A stretch of 64,000 nt of DNA from Cymodocea nodosa (Eukaryota > Streptophyta > Magnoliopsida > Alismatales > Cymodoceaceae), in NCBI GenBank assembly GCA_036874045.1, contig CM072341.1, forward strand, positions 5,344,501 to 5,408,500, in the 5' to 3' direction. Below the pieces are notes generated by a model, which was given only the letters and a program-made list of their open reading frames with translations, had not been told where the DNA came from and made no database searches. Below are positions 11,199 to 21,590 of the stretch, one piece after another. Made by a program: the position numbers and the translations under genes. How positions within the stretch are numbered: the stretch's first letter is position 1; the number at the start of each line of letters is the position of its first letter.

Positions 11199-12340
11199 TT
11201 AAGAACATGATTGAAAAGTAGAAACAAATGGAATAAATGTATCAGTCCAAGCAAACTTTTTAGGCATAGTTCTTCTTGCTATTAATTCTCTTTTAATGCA
11301 GTTCTTGTTCCTTCTTAATTTGTAAACATGTAATATATTATAAATTCCAAATACGAGTGTATTACCATTAATGATATGTAATCCAGAAAGGGATCCTTTT
11401 TGGTTCCAAGGTAATGTAGCAGTTTCTATTTCTACATCTATTTCAATATACTCCTCTTCCCACTTCCATTCATTTATGTCTTCCATAATCCATATTTGAA
11501 ATTTCATCAGTTCATCCCACCATCTTATCAGACATAAAGTAGGATCATCTTCTTCATTATACCACATTCCTATTTGAATTTCATTAAATTCTAGAGATGG
11601 TGGTTTAGCTATTTCACTCGGTATAGGTAAAATTTCTATATATACATCATAACTGTCTTTGCTCACTATGTATAAATCAGATCCATATGCTAATGATATC
11701 TCCGTGACTAGATATATATATCCATCAAGTATGACATGTGTTTGGTTAATTAATGATTTCTGTCCTAGATATATCATAATATTTTCATTCCAAGATCTGT
11801 TCAGAAAATTATACACACTTAAGCGTAAATCTTCACCCCAATTTCCTGTAGGTCTCCAATAATATAATTTTTCAAGAATTGCAGAATTTTTATCAGAAAA
11901 TATTAAAGCTAACCCACAATTTACAGTTGATGCTTCAAATCTATTAGGTCTTCCTCCTATATTCCATTCTTCTCTTGTTATAGGATTTCTTATCAAAATA
12001 TCAGGTAATAATAAACTTGCATACCTTGGTCTCGTCTTGTATATGATTAATCCTTATCTATCCCCATAATATGATTTATTCCTTTTAATGCATTGGATGG
12101 AATTCTAGTAGTTTCTTCCATAGCCAGATATTCATGGGTATTTGAACTACGATTAAATGACCTCCATTTGAATCCATCTCTAATCTTAGTCATTTTTGCA
12201 GCTTGTAGTCCTTGAAAATATTTTTCTTCAATACAGTCTTTAATTTCCTTTGATACACAACACAACCTACACAGATCTTTAGCTGACAAGTTACTTAGTA
12301 CTTCCCTTAGTGCATCCAATGGTAATTGCATCAATTCCAT
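11199..12340 (-). pseudogene. F-box / F-box-associated (FBA) protein gene carried by A1, one frameshift
   Basis: Plant F-box proteins couple substrates to SCF ubiquitin ligases: the F-box binds SKP1 and the FBA part binds the target. The first frame (12340 to 12047, 97 codons) starts MELMQLPLDALREVLSNL and continues SAKDLCRLCCVSKEIKDCI, a clear F-box at residues 5-45. The second frame (to 11199) carries an FBA-like region with PDILIRNPITREEW, WWDELMKFQIW and an end near WTDTFIPFVSTF. One missing base near 12050 separates the frames; otherwise about 370 codons are open, the usual F-box/FBA length, with no intron. It lies between gag and the 3' noncoding region inside the LTRs, and A3 carries the same gene tail at the same place. 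So it is a captured gene, not the host locus. The FBA subtype is uncertain. Confidence 0.8.
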
Positions 12341-12407
12341 TTGTCGATTCTGTAAAACACAAACAAAAATTTAGTAGAGACAAAAATTAACATAACTACT
12401 GCACACC

Positions 12408-12472
12408 CTCGTGGAGTTAAGGCATAACTCAACGGACTAAGTTCGTTGAGTTAAAAATTAACTCTACGATAC
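12408..12472. repeat. GTTGAGTTA modules between gag and the F-box gene
   Basis: The short spacer (12341-12530) holds CTCGTGGAGTTAAGGCATAA, then CTCAACGGACTAAGTTCGTT, then GAGTTAAAAATTAACTC: two imperfect inverted repeats of the kind found throughout families A and C. Confidence 0.7.
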
Positions 12473-12530
12473 TATTAACTAAAAATAAAAAACATATATA
12501 CATACAGATAGTTGCTTCAGATATGCTGCT

Positions 12531-13872
12531 TCATTCAGCTGCCCTCCCAGAAGAGGTATCAATTTCATTAACCGTTCTATTGACAGGATTAGGTATAGCT
12601 TGTATTGGCAATCCTCTAGTAGGTCTAACTTCCATTGGTTCCTTCTGTCTAAGTGATATATTTCTATTCTGATTTTGAATTGCAGCATTTCCAAATATAA
12701 ATTCTAGATGATTGTTTAATTGTTGGATTATCTTTTCTAATTTCTCTATTCTAGCTCCTTGTTCAATTAATACTTCATAACTTATGTTCTTCTCATTTAT
12801 ATTTTCTCCTCCCTGGAAATTGTTGTTTCTCCAAGATAAATTCAAGTGATTTCTCCAATTAGGATGATAAGAATTTCCCAAGTTATCTCTCTGGTTTCTA
12901 GCATAAATAATATCTAAGTCATTTATGTTTGCATTCTTTTCTACTAGCTTTTGATTTAATGATAACTCTTCTATTTTCTTTGTTAATTCATTTAATTTCA
13001 CTTCAAGCATAGTATTGGAATTTATTTCATGCATTCCTCTTGGCAATATTCTTTTATCTGTAATAGCTTCAACCGAATTTTCCCACTGTGTAGTTCTTTT
13101 TGCAAAATTTTCTAAATATGACCATGCTTCTTCACTACATAATTTTAAAAATCCATTTTGACAAGTAGATTCTAATAAAGATTTCGTTGAAACATCTATG
13201 CCTTCATAAATTATACTTATTAGTTGTGCTCTACTCATTGCATGATGTGGGCATTGAGTTAGTAAATCTTTAAATCTTTCAAAATATTTTCAGAATGATT
13301 CACCTTGTTTTTGGCTACACATTAATATTTCTTTCTTCTTTTTAATCGTTTGATGTGTTGAATAATATTTTTCCAGAAAAACAGAGCAAAATTCAGTCCA
13401 TGTAGAAATTGAATCAGGCGATAGAGTATATAACCATCTCTTAGCTGTCTTTTAAAGAAAAAGGAATATATCTAAGTTTAATAGCATCTATACTCATGTT
13501 CGGCATTTTAATCATTTGACAAACTTCGTTAAATTCTCTAAGGAAATAATAGGCATCCTCTCTTTCTAATCCATGAAAATATGGCAATTGACTAATATAA
13601 TTAGATTTCAATTCAAACCTATCTCCCTCAAAGTTTGGCAATCGAATATATGAAGATTCATCAATTAATTCTGGATACAGAATCTCTCCTAATGGTTTTT
13701 CTATTGGAGCAGTCATCTCTACGTTCTCTTTTAAAGAAAGGTTAGCTACACCCCAAAGAATTTCGTTAAAGTTCAGTTCAGAAAATTTTTCAGTACTCCT
13801 CTATAATGAAAATTCCTAGGTAGGTGTTTTTACTAATCGTTTAGTGCTTAGAGAACGAGTCCATGTGCTCAT
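12531..13872 (-). pseudogene. A1 gag capsid region, located 3' of pol and ORF3
   Basis: This is an Athila/Tat-type Retrotrans_gag capsid part. Landmarks from the start: PLGEILYPEL, LPNFEGDRFELKSNYISQLP, HFHGLEREDAYYFLREFNEV, a WLYTLS / TWTEFCS core, FLEKYYP, QGESFWKYFERFKDLLTQCP and GIIYEGIDVSTKSLLES. A coiled-coil stretch (ELTKKIEELSLNQ) and HPNWRNHLNLSWRNN follow. The end is SGRAAE and a stop at 12531. The likely start is MSTWTRS at 13872, because in A4 this leader is open; in A1 two CAG codons have become TAG. Further breaks lie between 13238 and 13441. No zinc knuckle is present; the knuckle sits alone at the 5' end of the element (21.4 kb). A canonical gag would have both in one frame before the protease. 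Confidence 0.85.
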
Positions 13873-14774
13873 AAATAAATAGCAGAAGATTAATTGCATA
13901 CTAGTCTAAAGCTTTCCATTCAATAAATATTTGTTGTCGGATGAAGTTGAATCAGTTGCTTCTCCTTCCAGTTCCTCCAACGCATTCTCCTTTCTTTTAA
14001 AAGTGCTGGTAACTCGTAAATAACATTTTGTTATATATATATACTGCACATCCATAAATTGAATAAATCTCGTTGTAAGAACGTGGCTTGCAACATGCAT
14101 CGTGGTTCCTGTTTTTATGGGTACGTGTACCACTACTAATTTCAAATTTTGATAACCGCTAAACTGATGAAGCTTCGTTCATGGTTAAAAGAATAACTAT
14201 TCTGCTTAATCCATGAACTAACCTCGTTGAGTTATAGAAAACTCAATAGAATACAGTCGGTTACTGTTGCTAACTCCACAGACTAACTTTGTTGAGTTAT
14301 AGATAACTCAACGGAGTGACTTTATATTATATTACTGACCTCGTGGAGTTACGGTTAACTCAACGGACTTACTTCGTTGAGTTAACACTTAGCAACTTCT
14401 AAGTTTTACTCCCGTAAGTTCCTCTCTATTCTTTTTTTTTTTTTTCATTCTGCTAACTGTAATAAAGTTAAATCTATGTCATTAATGCATCATTCTAATT
14501 AAAATACGTTTAAATCTGAGCATTATATAAAGATTTAACTTGCAGGTTATTTTATGTTTTGCAGAATTTACATTTTACCTTATAACATGCAGAAATTTTT
14601 AAGCAGTTATCCTATCATTCAGCAAATTGTAAATCTGTTACATATTCATTCATAAAGTTTCACAAATTAGATAATATTCAATAAATTCCATTCATTTCAC
14701 ATCCAAAACACTTATGAAAATTGCATCTAAAAAATTTACATTCATTAATATGAATCAATTACATTACAAGTACA
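13873..14774 (-). other. A1 spacer between ORF3 and gag with a palindromic module array
   Basis: No gene is supported. 14213-14388 holds repeated inverted modules such as GTTGAGTTATAGATAACTCA and GTGGAGTTACGGTTAACTCA. A T-run lies at 14430-14445. 13906-14145 has a frame of 79 codons whose end (NALEELEGEATDSTSS) is kept in part in A3 and A4. It could be a 5' leader exon of gag: GTATGT, a splice-donor-like motif, follows in A3 and A4. Confidence 0.6.
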
Positions 14775-16242
14775 TCATACAATTTCATACAATTTTACAT
14801 AAGTAGACGAACAATATAATTTAATCTCTATGCCTCTAAGTTCATCTACTTCCTTCTGAAATTTTTCTAATTGAAGCTCTAATTGATTAATCCTCTCTAC
14901 TGCTCCTGTAATTCCTCCAGAAGGTACAGCTAGTTTTGCAGCTACAAAATTTCTGTATTCTTTCACTGAAATGGTTCTTGATCTGATCCTTTTTGATGTC
15001 CATTTAGTGAAATCGATACAGTCCACCATCAGTAGTGGAATCAAATCTCCATAAAATAATTTCTTCTTCACTATTTTCAGCTTGTAGATAAAAACTGCAA
15101 ACCAATTTATTTGGATCTTATTTACAACTGCATATGTGGCCCATTTGACAAATTGACTTAATTCTATGTCATGGCCCTGTCGTTGATAGACATTCTTAAT
15201 CAGAATGTTAGCTACCATGTGTGCTTTACCATTTAAATGCTTTAATTTGTTTAATAATGGCACACTAGGATTGATAGCTAAACAATCCTTAATTTGCTGT
15301 TCAGTCCATTCAACTACAGTTGTATCTTCCTCATAATTGGTACTTCAGATTTAATTTCCTCATATTCAGGCACTTTTTCTTTTCCTTTCTTTTTTCTGAT
15401 TAATTGTGTCTGCTCTTCCTCTTCATCTTCTGAAATTAAATCTACAAAAATAGGCTCTACAGGCCTTCGAGCCACAAGTACTAACTCTTCCTATTTAACT
15501 TTTCCTATAATTATTGGTCTCGAAGGACCAGCTTCATCTCCTTTGCAACAGGTTTGGCAACAATTCTGGCAGTAGCTGCGTGATGCTGTTCCACTTTGAT
15601 TTTATATTGGGCTTTCAACTTTTCTATAACCCTCTTTTTGTAAAGTGCATCAAACACTAGGTGGGCTTTGGCCACTAACAAATCTTCTGATTCTCCTTGG
15701 TTCTTCCCAACTTGAACCAATTCTGCAAATTCTCTTATTTCTTCTTCAGTCGAAGGCCCCATCATTTCTGCTCGTGCCAACGACTTAAATGGTGGAACTG
15801 AAGGTCTAGGTTGCTACTCCTTAGGAACAGGTCTTTCAACAGTCGGCTCCTCTTGTCCTTTAGTTGCCTCTTCTTCATTTTCTTTCCTTTCTTGCTCCTA
15901 GATCACCCGTTTAGCTCGTCTACAGATTCGTCTTTTGAACCAGAGTCCAGACTTACGTTGGATTAATTCAAGGGCTACTTCATAGTTTGGCCGTATCTTT
16001 CTTTCTTTACTTAATGCAATTTCAGTTGCCACTCTAATTCGTGTCTCCATTATCTATGGTATCTGTATTTCTAACTCAACTAAAATTTTTCTCAAGTTAA
16101 AGAGTTCTGATTCTACCTTTTGTAGCTCTTTCTCTCTTGTTGTATTTCTGATCTTCTGCCTCGTGTGCCATTCTTCAGATTCCTTTAGAAACTGTGCGGT
16201 GTCAACTACCTCTTCCTAGAATTCAGGCGTCATCTTCCTCAT
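14775..16242 (-). pseudogene. A1 ORF3 (Athila-type 3' ORF), internally deleted
   Basis: This ORF behind integrase starts MRKMTPEF at 16242. It runs through a charged Glu/Lys-rich middle (GPSTEEEIREFAELVQVGKN at 15.7 kb; EDEEEEQT) into a C-terminal region with LNKLKHLNGKAHMVANILIK, GHDIELSQFVKWATYAVVNK and LFYGDLIPLLMVDCIDFTKW, and ends in a coiled coil (LELQLEKFQKEVDEL). The position and C-terminal sequence suit the ORF that Athila-lineage elements carry between pol and the 3' LTR, often called env-like and related to the plant transposon protein domain. Its function is unknown. Compared with A2 about 0.85 kb is missing near 15330, between EIKSEVPI and the TVEWTEQ region. Several in-frame stops are present. 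Confidence 0.7.
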
Positions 16243-16834
16243 CGTGGAGTTACACAACAGCACAGAATTGCTCTGATTTCTACTGTTCTAGATTCTAAAT
16301 GTTTTGCTGGATAATGCCCCCCAAAACCCTAGGTTTTAGTTTAAATAAGCCCTAAGTTTAGGCAGGTAATCGGGTCATTTCCCGAACCAACTATTACTAT
16401 TTTATTCGTGGTCTTAGCTACAGTACTCCATTGAGTTACAATTAACTCAACGGAATAAGCTCGTTGACTAATTCAAGACTCAACGGAGTAAGCTCGTTGA
16501 GTTAAGCGTAACTCACCGGACTCCCCGTACAAGCAAATATAATAATAAAAATATTATAGAGAATAGTTTTTCTATTGTTTTTACCGATTTAACCGATACT
16601 ATGTTTGGGTCAGACCTAAATATCATTTATTATTATTATCATTTTTTCTTTCGATTGAACTGATACTATGTTTCGGTAAAACCAATATTTTTTTGAAAAT
16701 TAATATACATTTTTTTTTTATGTTTCGGTCATACCGATGATCTAGTCGGTTGAACCACAACGATTTTTATGTTTTATATATATTTCTAATGTTTTTTTTT
16801 TTTTAAATATATAAACATAAAAACTGATTTCTTA
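16243..16834. repeat. A1 post-integrase spacer: GTTGAGTTA and ACCGAAACATAG modules
   Basis: Noncoding. 16425-16522 has GTTGAGTTA/TAACTCAAC units around TCAACGGAATAAGCTCGTTG. 16555-16760 holds repeated AACCGATACTATGTTTCGGT-like units, whose ends ACCGA/TCGGT can pair, joined by A/T-rich stretches. The same two blocks in the same order follow integrase in A2, A3 and (decayed) A4. Confidence 0.75.
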
Positions 16835-18157
16835 TTAAGTAAAGCTCGAGTAGTCCTCTACTTTGACTTCTTCTATAATTCCAAAGGAGCTTTTTGGTGC
16901 TTTCAGAATAGGTTTAAGTCTTTGTCCATTTACTTTAAATATATTCTAATTTTTTGGATTTTCAATTTCAATAGCTCAATATGGATAAACATTTCGAACT
17001 ATGTAAGGTCCTACCCATCTAGATTTCAATTTTCCTAGATGGTTATGGAGTCTAGCCATATAAAGATATACTTCTTGTCCTATTTCAAAGCTTTTAGGAA
17101 TAATTTTTTTATCATGCCAAAATTTAATTTTTTCTTTTTCTCTTACAGTCTTCGAATAAGCTTCATTTCTAAATTCTTCTAATTCAATTAATTGCATTTT
17201 TCTATTTTCAGCAGCTTGATTTAAATCAATGTTCAGAGTTTTTAATGCCCAATAAGCTTTATGTTCTAATTCAACACGTAAATGACAACTTTTTCCATAT
17301 ACTAGCCTAAAAGGTGACATACCTAAGCTCGTTTTATAAGCAGTTCTATAAGCCCAAAGTGCATCTATCAATCTATTAGCCCAATCTGTTCTAGTAGGAT
17401 TTACTACTTTTTCTAAGATTACTTTAATTTGTTTGTTTGCACTTTCTACTTCTCCACTTGTTTGCAGATGATATGATGTTGCAATTTTGTGGTTTACTCC
17501 ATATTTCTTCATTAAGGCTTCAAAACTTCTATTACAGAAATGAGTTCCTCTATCACTGATAATAGCTTTAGGTATTCCAAATCTGGCAAATATATTTGTT
17601 CTTATAAATTGTATTACCACTTTGTTATCATTAGTTTTTGTAGGAATAACTTTTATCCATTTAGATACATAATCCACCCCCAACAATATGTAATTAAATT
17701 GATTAGACATAGGAAATGGACCCATAAAATCTATTCCTCACACATCAAAGATTTCAACCTCAACAATAGGATTAAGAGGCATCATATTCCTCTTTGATAT
17801 TCTTCCTATTTGTTGACATCTTAAACAACTTAAGCAATATTTATGAGCATCTTTACATAATGTTGGCCAATAAAACCCACATTGCAGAATTTTTGCAGCA
17901 GTTTTCCCTAAACCAAAATGTCCTCCACAAGCTTGGTCATGATAGAAAGACAATATGCTCGGATATTCAGTTTCTAGAACACACCTCCTTAAAACCAGAT
18001 CAGGACATTTCTTAAATAAGTATGGGTCTTCCCAATAGTAATATTTTACTCTTGAGAAAAACAATTTCTTATCCTGTCTATTCCAATCCTTAGGTGTTAA
18101 ACTAGTAACTAAGTAATTAACTATGTCTGCATACCAAGGTATTGTGTTAATGGTCAT
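16835..18157 (-). pseudogene. A1 integrase
   Basis: Ty3/gypsy integrase inserts the cDNA into the genome. The zinc-binding part is visible (HDQACGGHFGLGKTAAKIL, then CLSCLRC), followed by EIFDV before a stop and [20 protein letters not shown] after it. The core has [16 protein letters not shown] and [12 protein letters not shown], giving the DDE residues. The tail ([20 protein letters not shown]) ends SSFT and a stop at 16835. A TGG-to-TGA type change breaks the WGIDF motif near 17738, and a second stop lies near 16976. Sequence and order match the Athila lineage. Confidence 0.9.
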
Positions 18158-19039
18158 TAATTGTTCATCAGGAAAATTATCCTTAATTTCACTATTTGAT
18201 TTTTCTATTTGTAATCTTGATAAATGATCTGCTACTACATTCTCACAACCTTTTTTATCTTTAATTTCTAGATCAAATTCTTGTAATAATAATATCCATC
18301 AGATCAATCTAGGTTTAGTTTCTTTTATCTTTATTAGATGTTTTAGGGTTGAATGATCCGTGTATACTATTACTTTAGCTCCAATCAAATATGATCTAAA
18401 CTTTTCTAAAGCAAACACAACAGCTAATAATTCTTTTTCAGTAGTTGTGTAATTAACTTGAGCATCATTTAAGGTTTTGCTTGCATAATGAATCACTCTA
18501 AGAGATTTTTCTATCTTCTGTCCTAACACTGCTCCAACAGCAAAATCAGAAGCATCGCTCATTAACTCAAATGGATGGTTCAAATCAGGTGCTTGAATTA
18601 TAGGAGTTGAAATTAAGCTAGTCTTAAGTCTTAAAAATGCTTCCTTGCAATTTTTATCAAAGTTAAATGGAACATCTTTTAATAGATTAGTTAAAGGTCT
18701 AGCTATCTTGCTAAAGTCTTTAATAAATATTCTATAAAAACCTGCATGTCCTAGAAATGATCTAATATCTTTTACTGATTTAGGTTCTGGTAGATTAGAT
18801 ATTACTTCTATTTTAGCTTTATCTACTTCCAACCCTTTTTTAGAAACAACATGCCCTAAGACTATTCCTTGTTTAACCATGAAGTGACATTTTTCTCAAT
18901 TTAAAACCAGATTGTTTTCCACACAGCGTTTTAATATTTGGTCTAAATTGCTTAAACACACTTCATATGAGTTGCCATATACAGTAAAATCATCCATAAA
19001 TATTTCTAAAAATTCTTCAATCATTCAAGTAAATATGCC
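18158..19039 (-). pseudogene. A1 reverse transcriptase (3' half) and RNase H
   Basis: The RT catalytic motif FMDDF lies at 18986-19000, followed by [38 protein letters not shown] and [12 protein letters not shown]. RNase H follows with [42 protein letters not shown] and [10 protein letters not shown]. It ends in VADHLSRLQ before integrase. Stops lie near 18298 and 18890. The block continues the open frame to its right (19040-20506). Confidence 0.9.
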
Positions 19040-20506
19040 CTACACACACCTTTGAAAGGTAGCTGGCGCATTGCATAATCCGATTGGCATTCTTTTAAAA
19101 GCATAAGTTCCATTAGGATAGGTGAAAGTTGTTTTCTCTTGATCCTTTAATACTATTGGAATTTGATTATACCCTGAATACCCGTCTAGGAAATAAAAAT
19201 ATGCTTGCCCTACTAATCTTTCCAACATTTGATCTATAAAAGGTAAGGGAAAATGATCTTTCCTAGTCACAGCATTCAGCTTCCTATAGTTTATACATAC
19301 TCTCCAGCTTGATTGAATTCTAGTGGGTATCAAGTCTTGAGTTTCATTCCTAATAATTGTTAATCCTGATTTCTTGGGAACTACATGGATTAGACTAACC
19401 CACGAGCTATCAGAAATTGGATAAATTATATCATTATCTAACCATTTAACTATTTCCTTCCTGACTACTTCTTTAAGGTTTGGATTTAATCTCCTCTCAG
19501 GAATTCTAACAGGTTTAGCATTCTCTTCTAAATATATGTGGTGACAGTATAAAGTTGAACTTAACCCTTTTATATCAGTCATAGTCCATTCTATTGCTTC
19601 TTTATAACTTTTTACTACATCTTTTAATTTAGCTATTTGATCCTCTTTTAAATCTGAAGCAATAATGATTGGACAGGTTCGTTTATCTTCCAAAAATATA
19701 TAGGTTAATTCAAGAGGTAAAGGTTTTAATTCTAAATGTTGCCCATCAAAAGCTAGAGCTCCTAATTGAACATCATCATTTTTTAAATTAATTTCTTCCC
19801 GATCTCTTTCTATATTTATGCTTTCACTTTCTTTTAAAATTTCAGAATTGATTTTCCTATTTAATTCTTCTTGAATCACATCATCTAACATATCTCCTTC
19901 ATCCTCTAAAAAGTCTATGGTATGTAAGGACAATTCTAACTCCTCAAACCTTTCTAGTTTGAAAATATTTAATTGAGTATCCTCATTACCATAGGCTAAC
20001 TTCATTACTCCAGTTTTACAATTGATAACAACCCCTGATGTTGCTAAAAATGGCCTTCCCAAAATTAAAGATGTATCACTATTTTTATGCTTAATTTGTT
20101 GGGAATCCAAAATTACAATATCAATAGGATATATAAAATTTTTTATTTTAATTAAGACATCCTCTATTTTTCCTCTAGGATATCTTATACTTCTATCAGC
20201 TAATTGAATAACCGTACTAGTAGGAGTTAAGCTTTCTAATCCTAAGGATGCAAATATATCATTTGGCATAACATTTATACCTGCACCTAAGTCTATTAAT
20301 GTTTTTTCTAGAATGGTATTTCCTATGGTACATGATATAACAGGGATTCCAGGATCAGATAACTTTTTAGGAATTTGTGGCAGAAATAGGGAACTACTTT
20401 GCTCAGCTAAAAAGACCTTTCTAAGAACTTTTCGCTCTGTTTTCTTAGTACACCAATCCTTCAGAAATTTAGCACAAGGTGGCATTTTCTGTAATAGATC
20501 TAACAA
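19040..20506 (-). CDS. A1 protease and 5' half of reverse transcriptase, 488 open codons
   Basis: This is the longest open frame in the window. Residues 1-50 are the protease leader (MPPCAKFLKDWCTKK, FLPQIPKKLSDPGIPVI). The aspartic protease active site DLGAGINVMP is at residue 72 (about 20293), with LADRSIRYPRGKIEDVLIK and ILGRPFLATSG further on. A linker of about 100 residues leads into RT: LNPNLKEVVRKEIVKWLDND, WVSLIHVVPKKSG, RVCINYRKLNAVTRKDHFPL, FLDGYSGYNQIP (first catalytic Asp) and MPIGLCNAPATFQRC. All this is typical of Athila. The frame is one piece of a gag-pol polyprotein and has no natural start at 20506. The usual PFGLCNAP is changed to PIGLCNAP. Confidence 0.9.
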   Translation of the reverse strand: MLDLLQKMPPCAKFLKDWCTKKTERKVLRKVFLAEQSSSLFLPQIPKKLSDPGIPVISCTIGNTILEKTLIDLGAGINVMPNDIFASLGLESLTPTSTVIQLADRSIRYPRGKIEDVLIKIKNFIYPIDIVILDSQQIKHKNSDTSLILGRPFLATSGVVINCKTGVMKLAYGNEDTQLNIFKLERFEELELSLHTIDFLEDEGDMLDDVIQEELNRKINSEILKESESINIERDREEINLKNDDVQLGALAFDGQHLELKPLPLELTYIFLEDKRTCPIIIASDLKEDQIAKLKDVVKSYKEAIEWTMTDIKGLSSTLYCHHIYLEENAKPVRIPERRLNPNLKEVVRKEIVKWLDNDIIYPISDSSWVSLIHVVPKKSGLTIIRNETQDLIPTRIQSSWRVCINYRKLNAVTRKDHFPLPFIDQMLERLVGQAYFYFLDGYSGYNQIPIVLKDQEKTTFTYPNGTYAFKRMPIGLCNAPATFQRCV

Positions 20507-21481
20507 CAGAATGTTAACTTGTACTTTTTCAAAAATTTCTCTAATTTTTTCTTATTTTTAAGGTATTGTTTGTTGTAATCTTTCAGGATAGGGTGCTAAA
20601 GATTTTAATTTCAAAGACTCTTTTTCTTTCAGTTGATTTGTTTGATCATTTTTAGCTTCATTCGCAGATTCAGATTGTTCATCAGTGATTTCTAGATTTT
20701 CAGCTATTACATTTTCACTATCATTTTGATTTTTACTCTTATCCACCTTCATAACATTTTCATTTTGAGTTCTTGGTGGTATATCAGTTCCAGATCTTAA
20801 TGTTACACATACATCTTCCAGATTTTCGTTACTTTAATGATGTTTTTGTATATCATTTTCGTGATTATGATCTTCAATTGGTTTTAGTTTTGAAGTGCAT
20901 TCTTTAAATTCTCTTGCATTGGTATTTTTTGTTTGCTGTATATTTTGCAAATTATGCAGGTTTATAACATTATAATTTTCATTGTCCTGTTGCATAACTT
21001 GTATTTTCATTGCATTTTCGTCTAATGCTTTTAATTTTTGATCTAGATCATCTAATTTCATTGCATTCAATTTTTGATCAATTTTCTTTATGTTTTTTTT
21101 AGTTTCATAAATTATATCCTGTTTAGGTTCTGAATATGCTTCCTTATAGTTTAATTGGTTGACTTCTTGTTGTTGACACACAAAGTATTCTAGTTTGTCC
21201 AGATTTTGCTCTATACTATGCTCCAGTCTGTCATAGCTATCCCAAACTTCAGTGTCTCTCATCATATTACACATTCTATACTAACCATTAGTTGGGTAAA
21301 CTATAGGATTCACATACTCGACTCTATTATATTGAGGATAATTCATTTGTTGTTCATGGGCTCTAACCATTTGTAAATGTCTCAGTTTCAAACAATCAGA
21401 AATGTCGTGTCATTCAGAATTGCAGAATTCACATATGCTAATTACAGGTTTCAGAAATCTTTGAGCATAAGCATATGCCAT
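20507..21481 (-). pseudogene. A1 zinc-knuckle gag linker, first coding region of the element
   Basis: It starts MAYAYAQRFLKP at 21481, 85 bases behind the PBS. A CCHC-like knuckle follows, then QQMNYPQYNRVEY, an Asn/Lys/Glu-rich coiled-coil region (IDQKLNAMKLDDLDQKLKAL) and a short block LEDVCVTLRSGTDIPPRTQ. Athila gag normally has a similar TLRSG block near its end, and the usual PxPxRLQ motif appears here as APYPERLQQTIP. So this is the back part of gag without capsid. Stops near 20556, 20833 and 21290 break it. The capsid part is at 12531-13872. Confidence 0.8.
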
Positions 21482-21565
21482 ATTCTCAATTACAGAAGAA
21501 AACACACAACTCTAGCTATTAAAATGAAACAGCTCTAACAGTTGCTTAAATTAATTCAATTCAAT

Positions 21566-21583
21566 TCTCTAGCAACAGCACCA
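21566..21583 (-). other. A1 primer-binding site (tRNA-Asp type, decayed)
   Basis: TGGTGCTGTTGCTAGAGA on the minus strand. It differs from the tRNA-Asp complement TGGCGCCGTTGCCGGGGA at five positions, all C-to-T or G-to-A, as expected from deamination of methylated cytosine after insertion. Confidence 0.8.
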
Positions 21584-21590
21584 TAAAACT

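Noticed and set aside
11199..12340. F-box gene as an ordinary host gene hit by insertions
   Set aside because: It lies between the LTRs and next to gag in A1, and its tail has the same neighbours in A3; two insertions into a host gene would not reproduce this.
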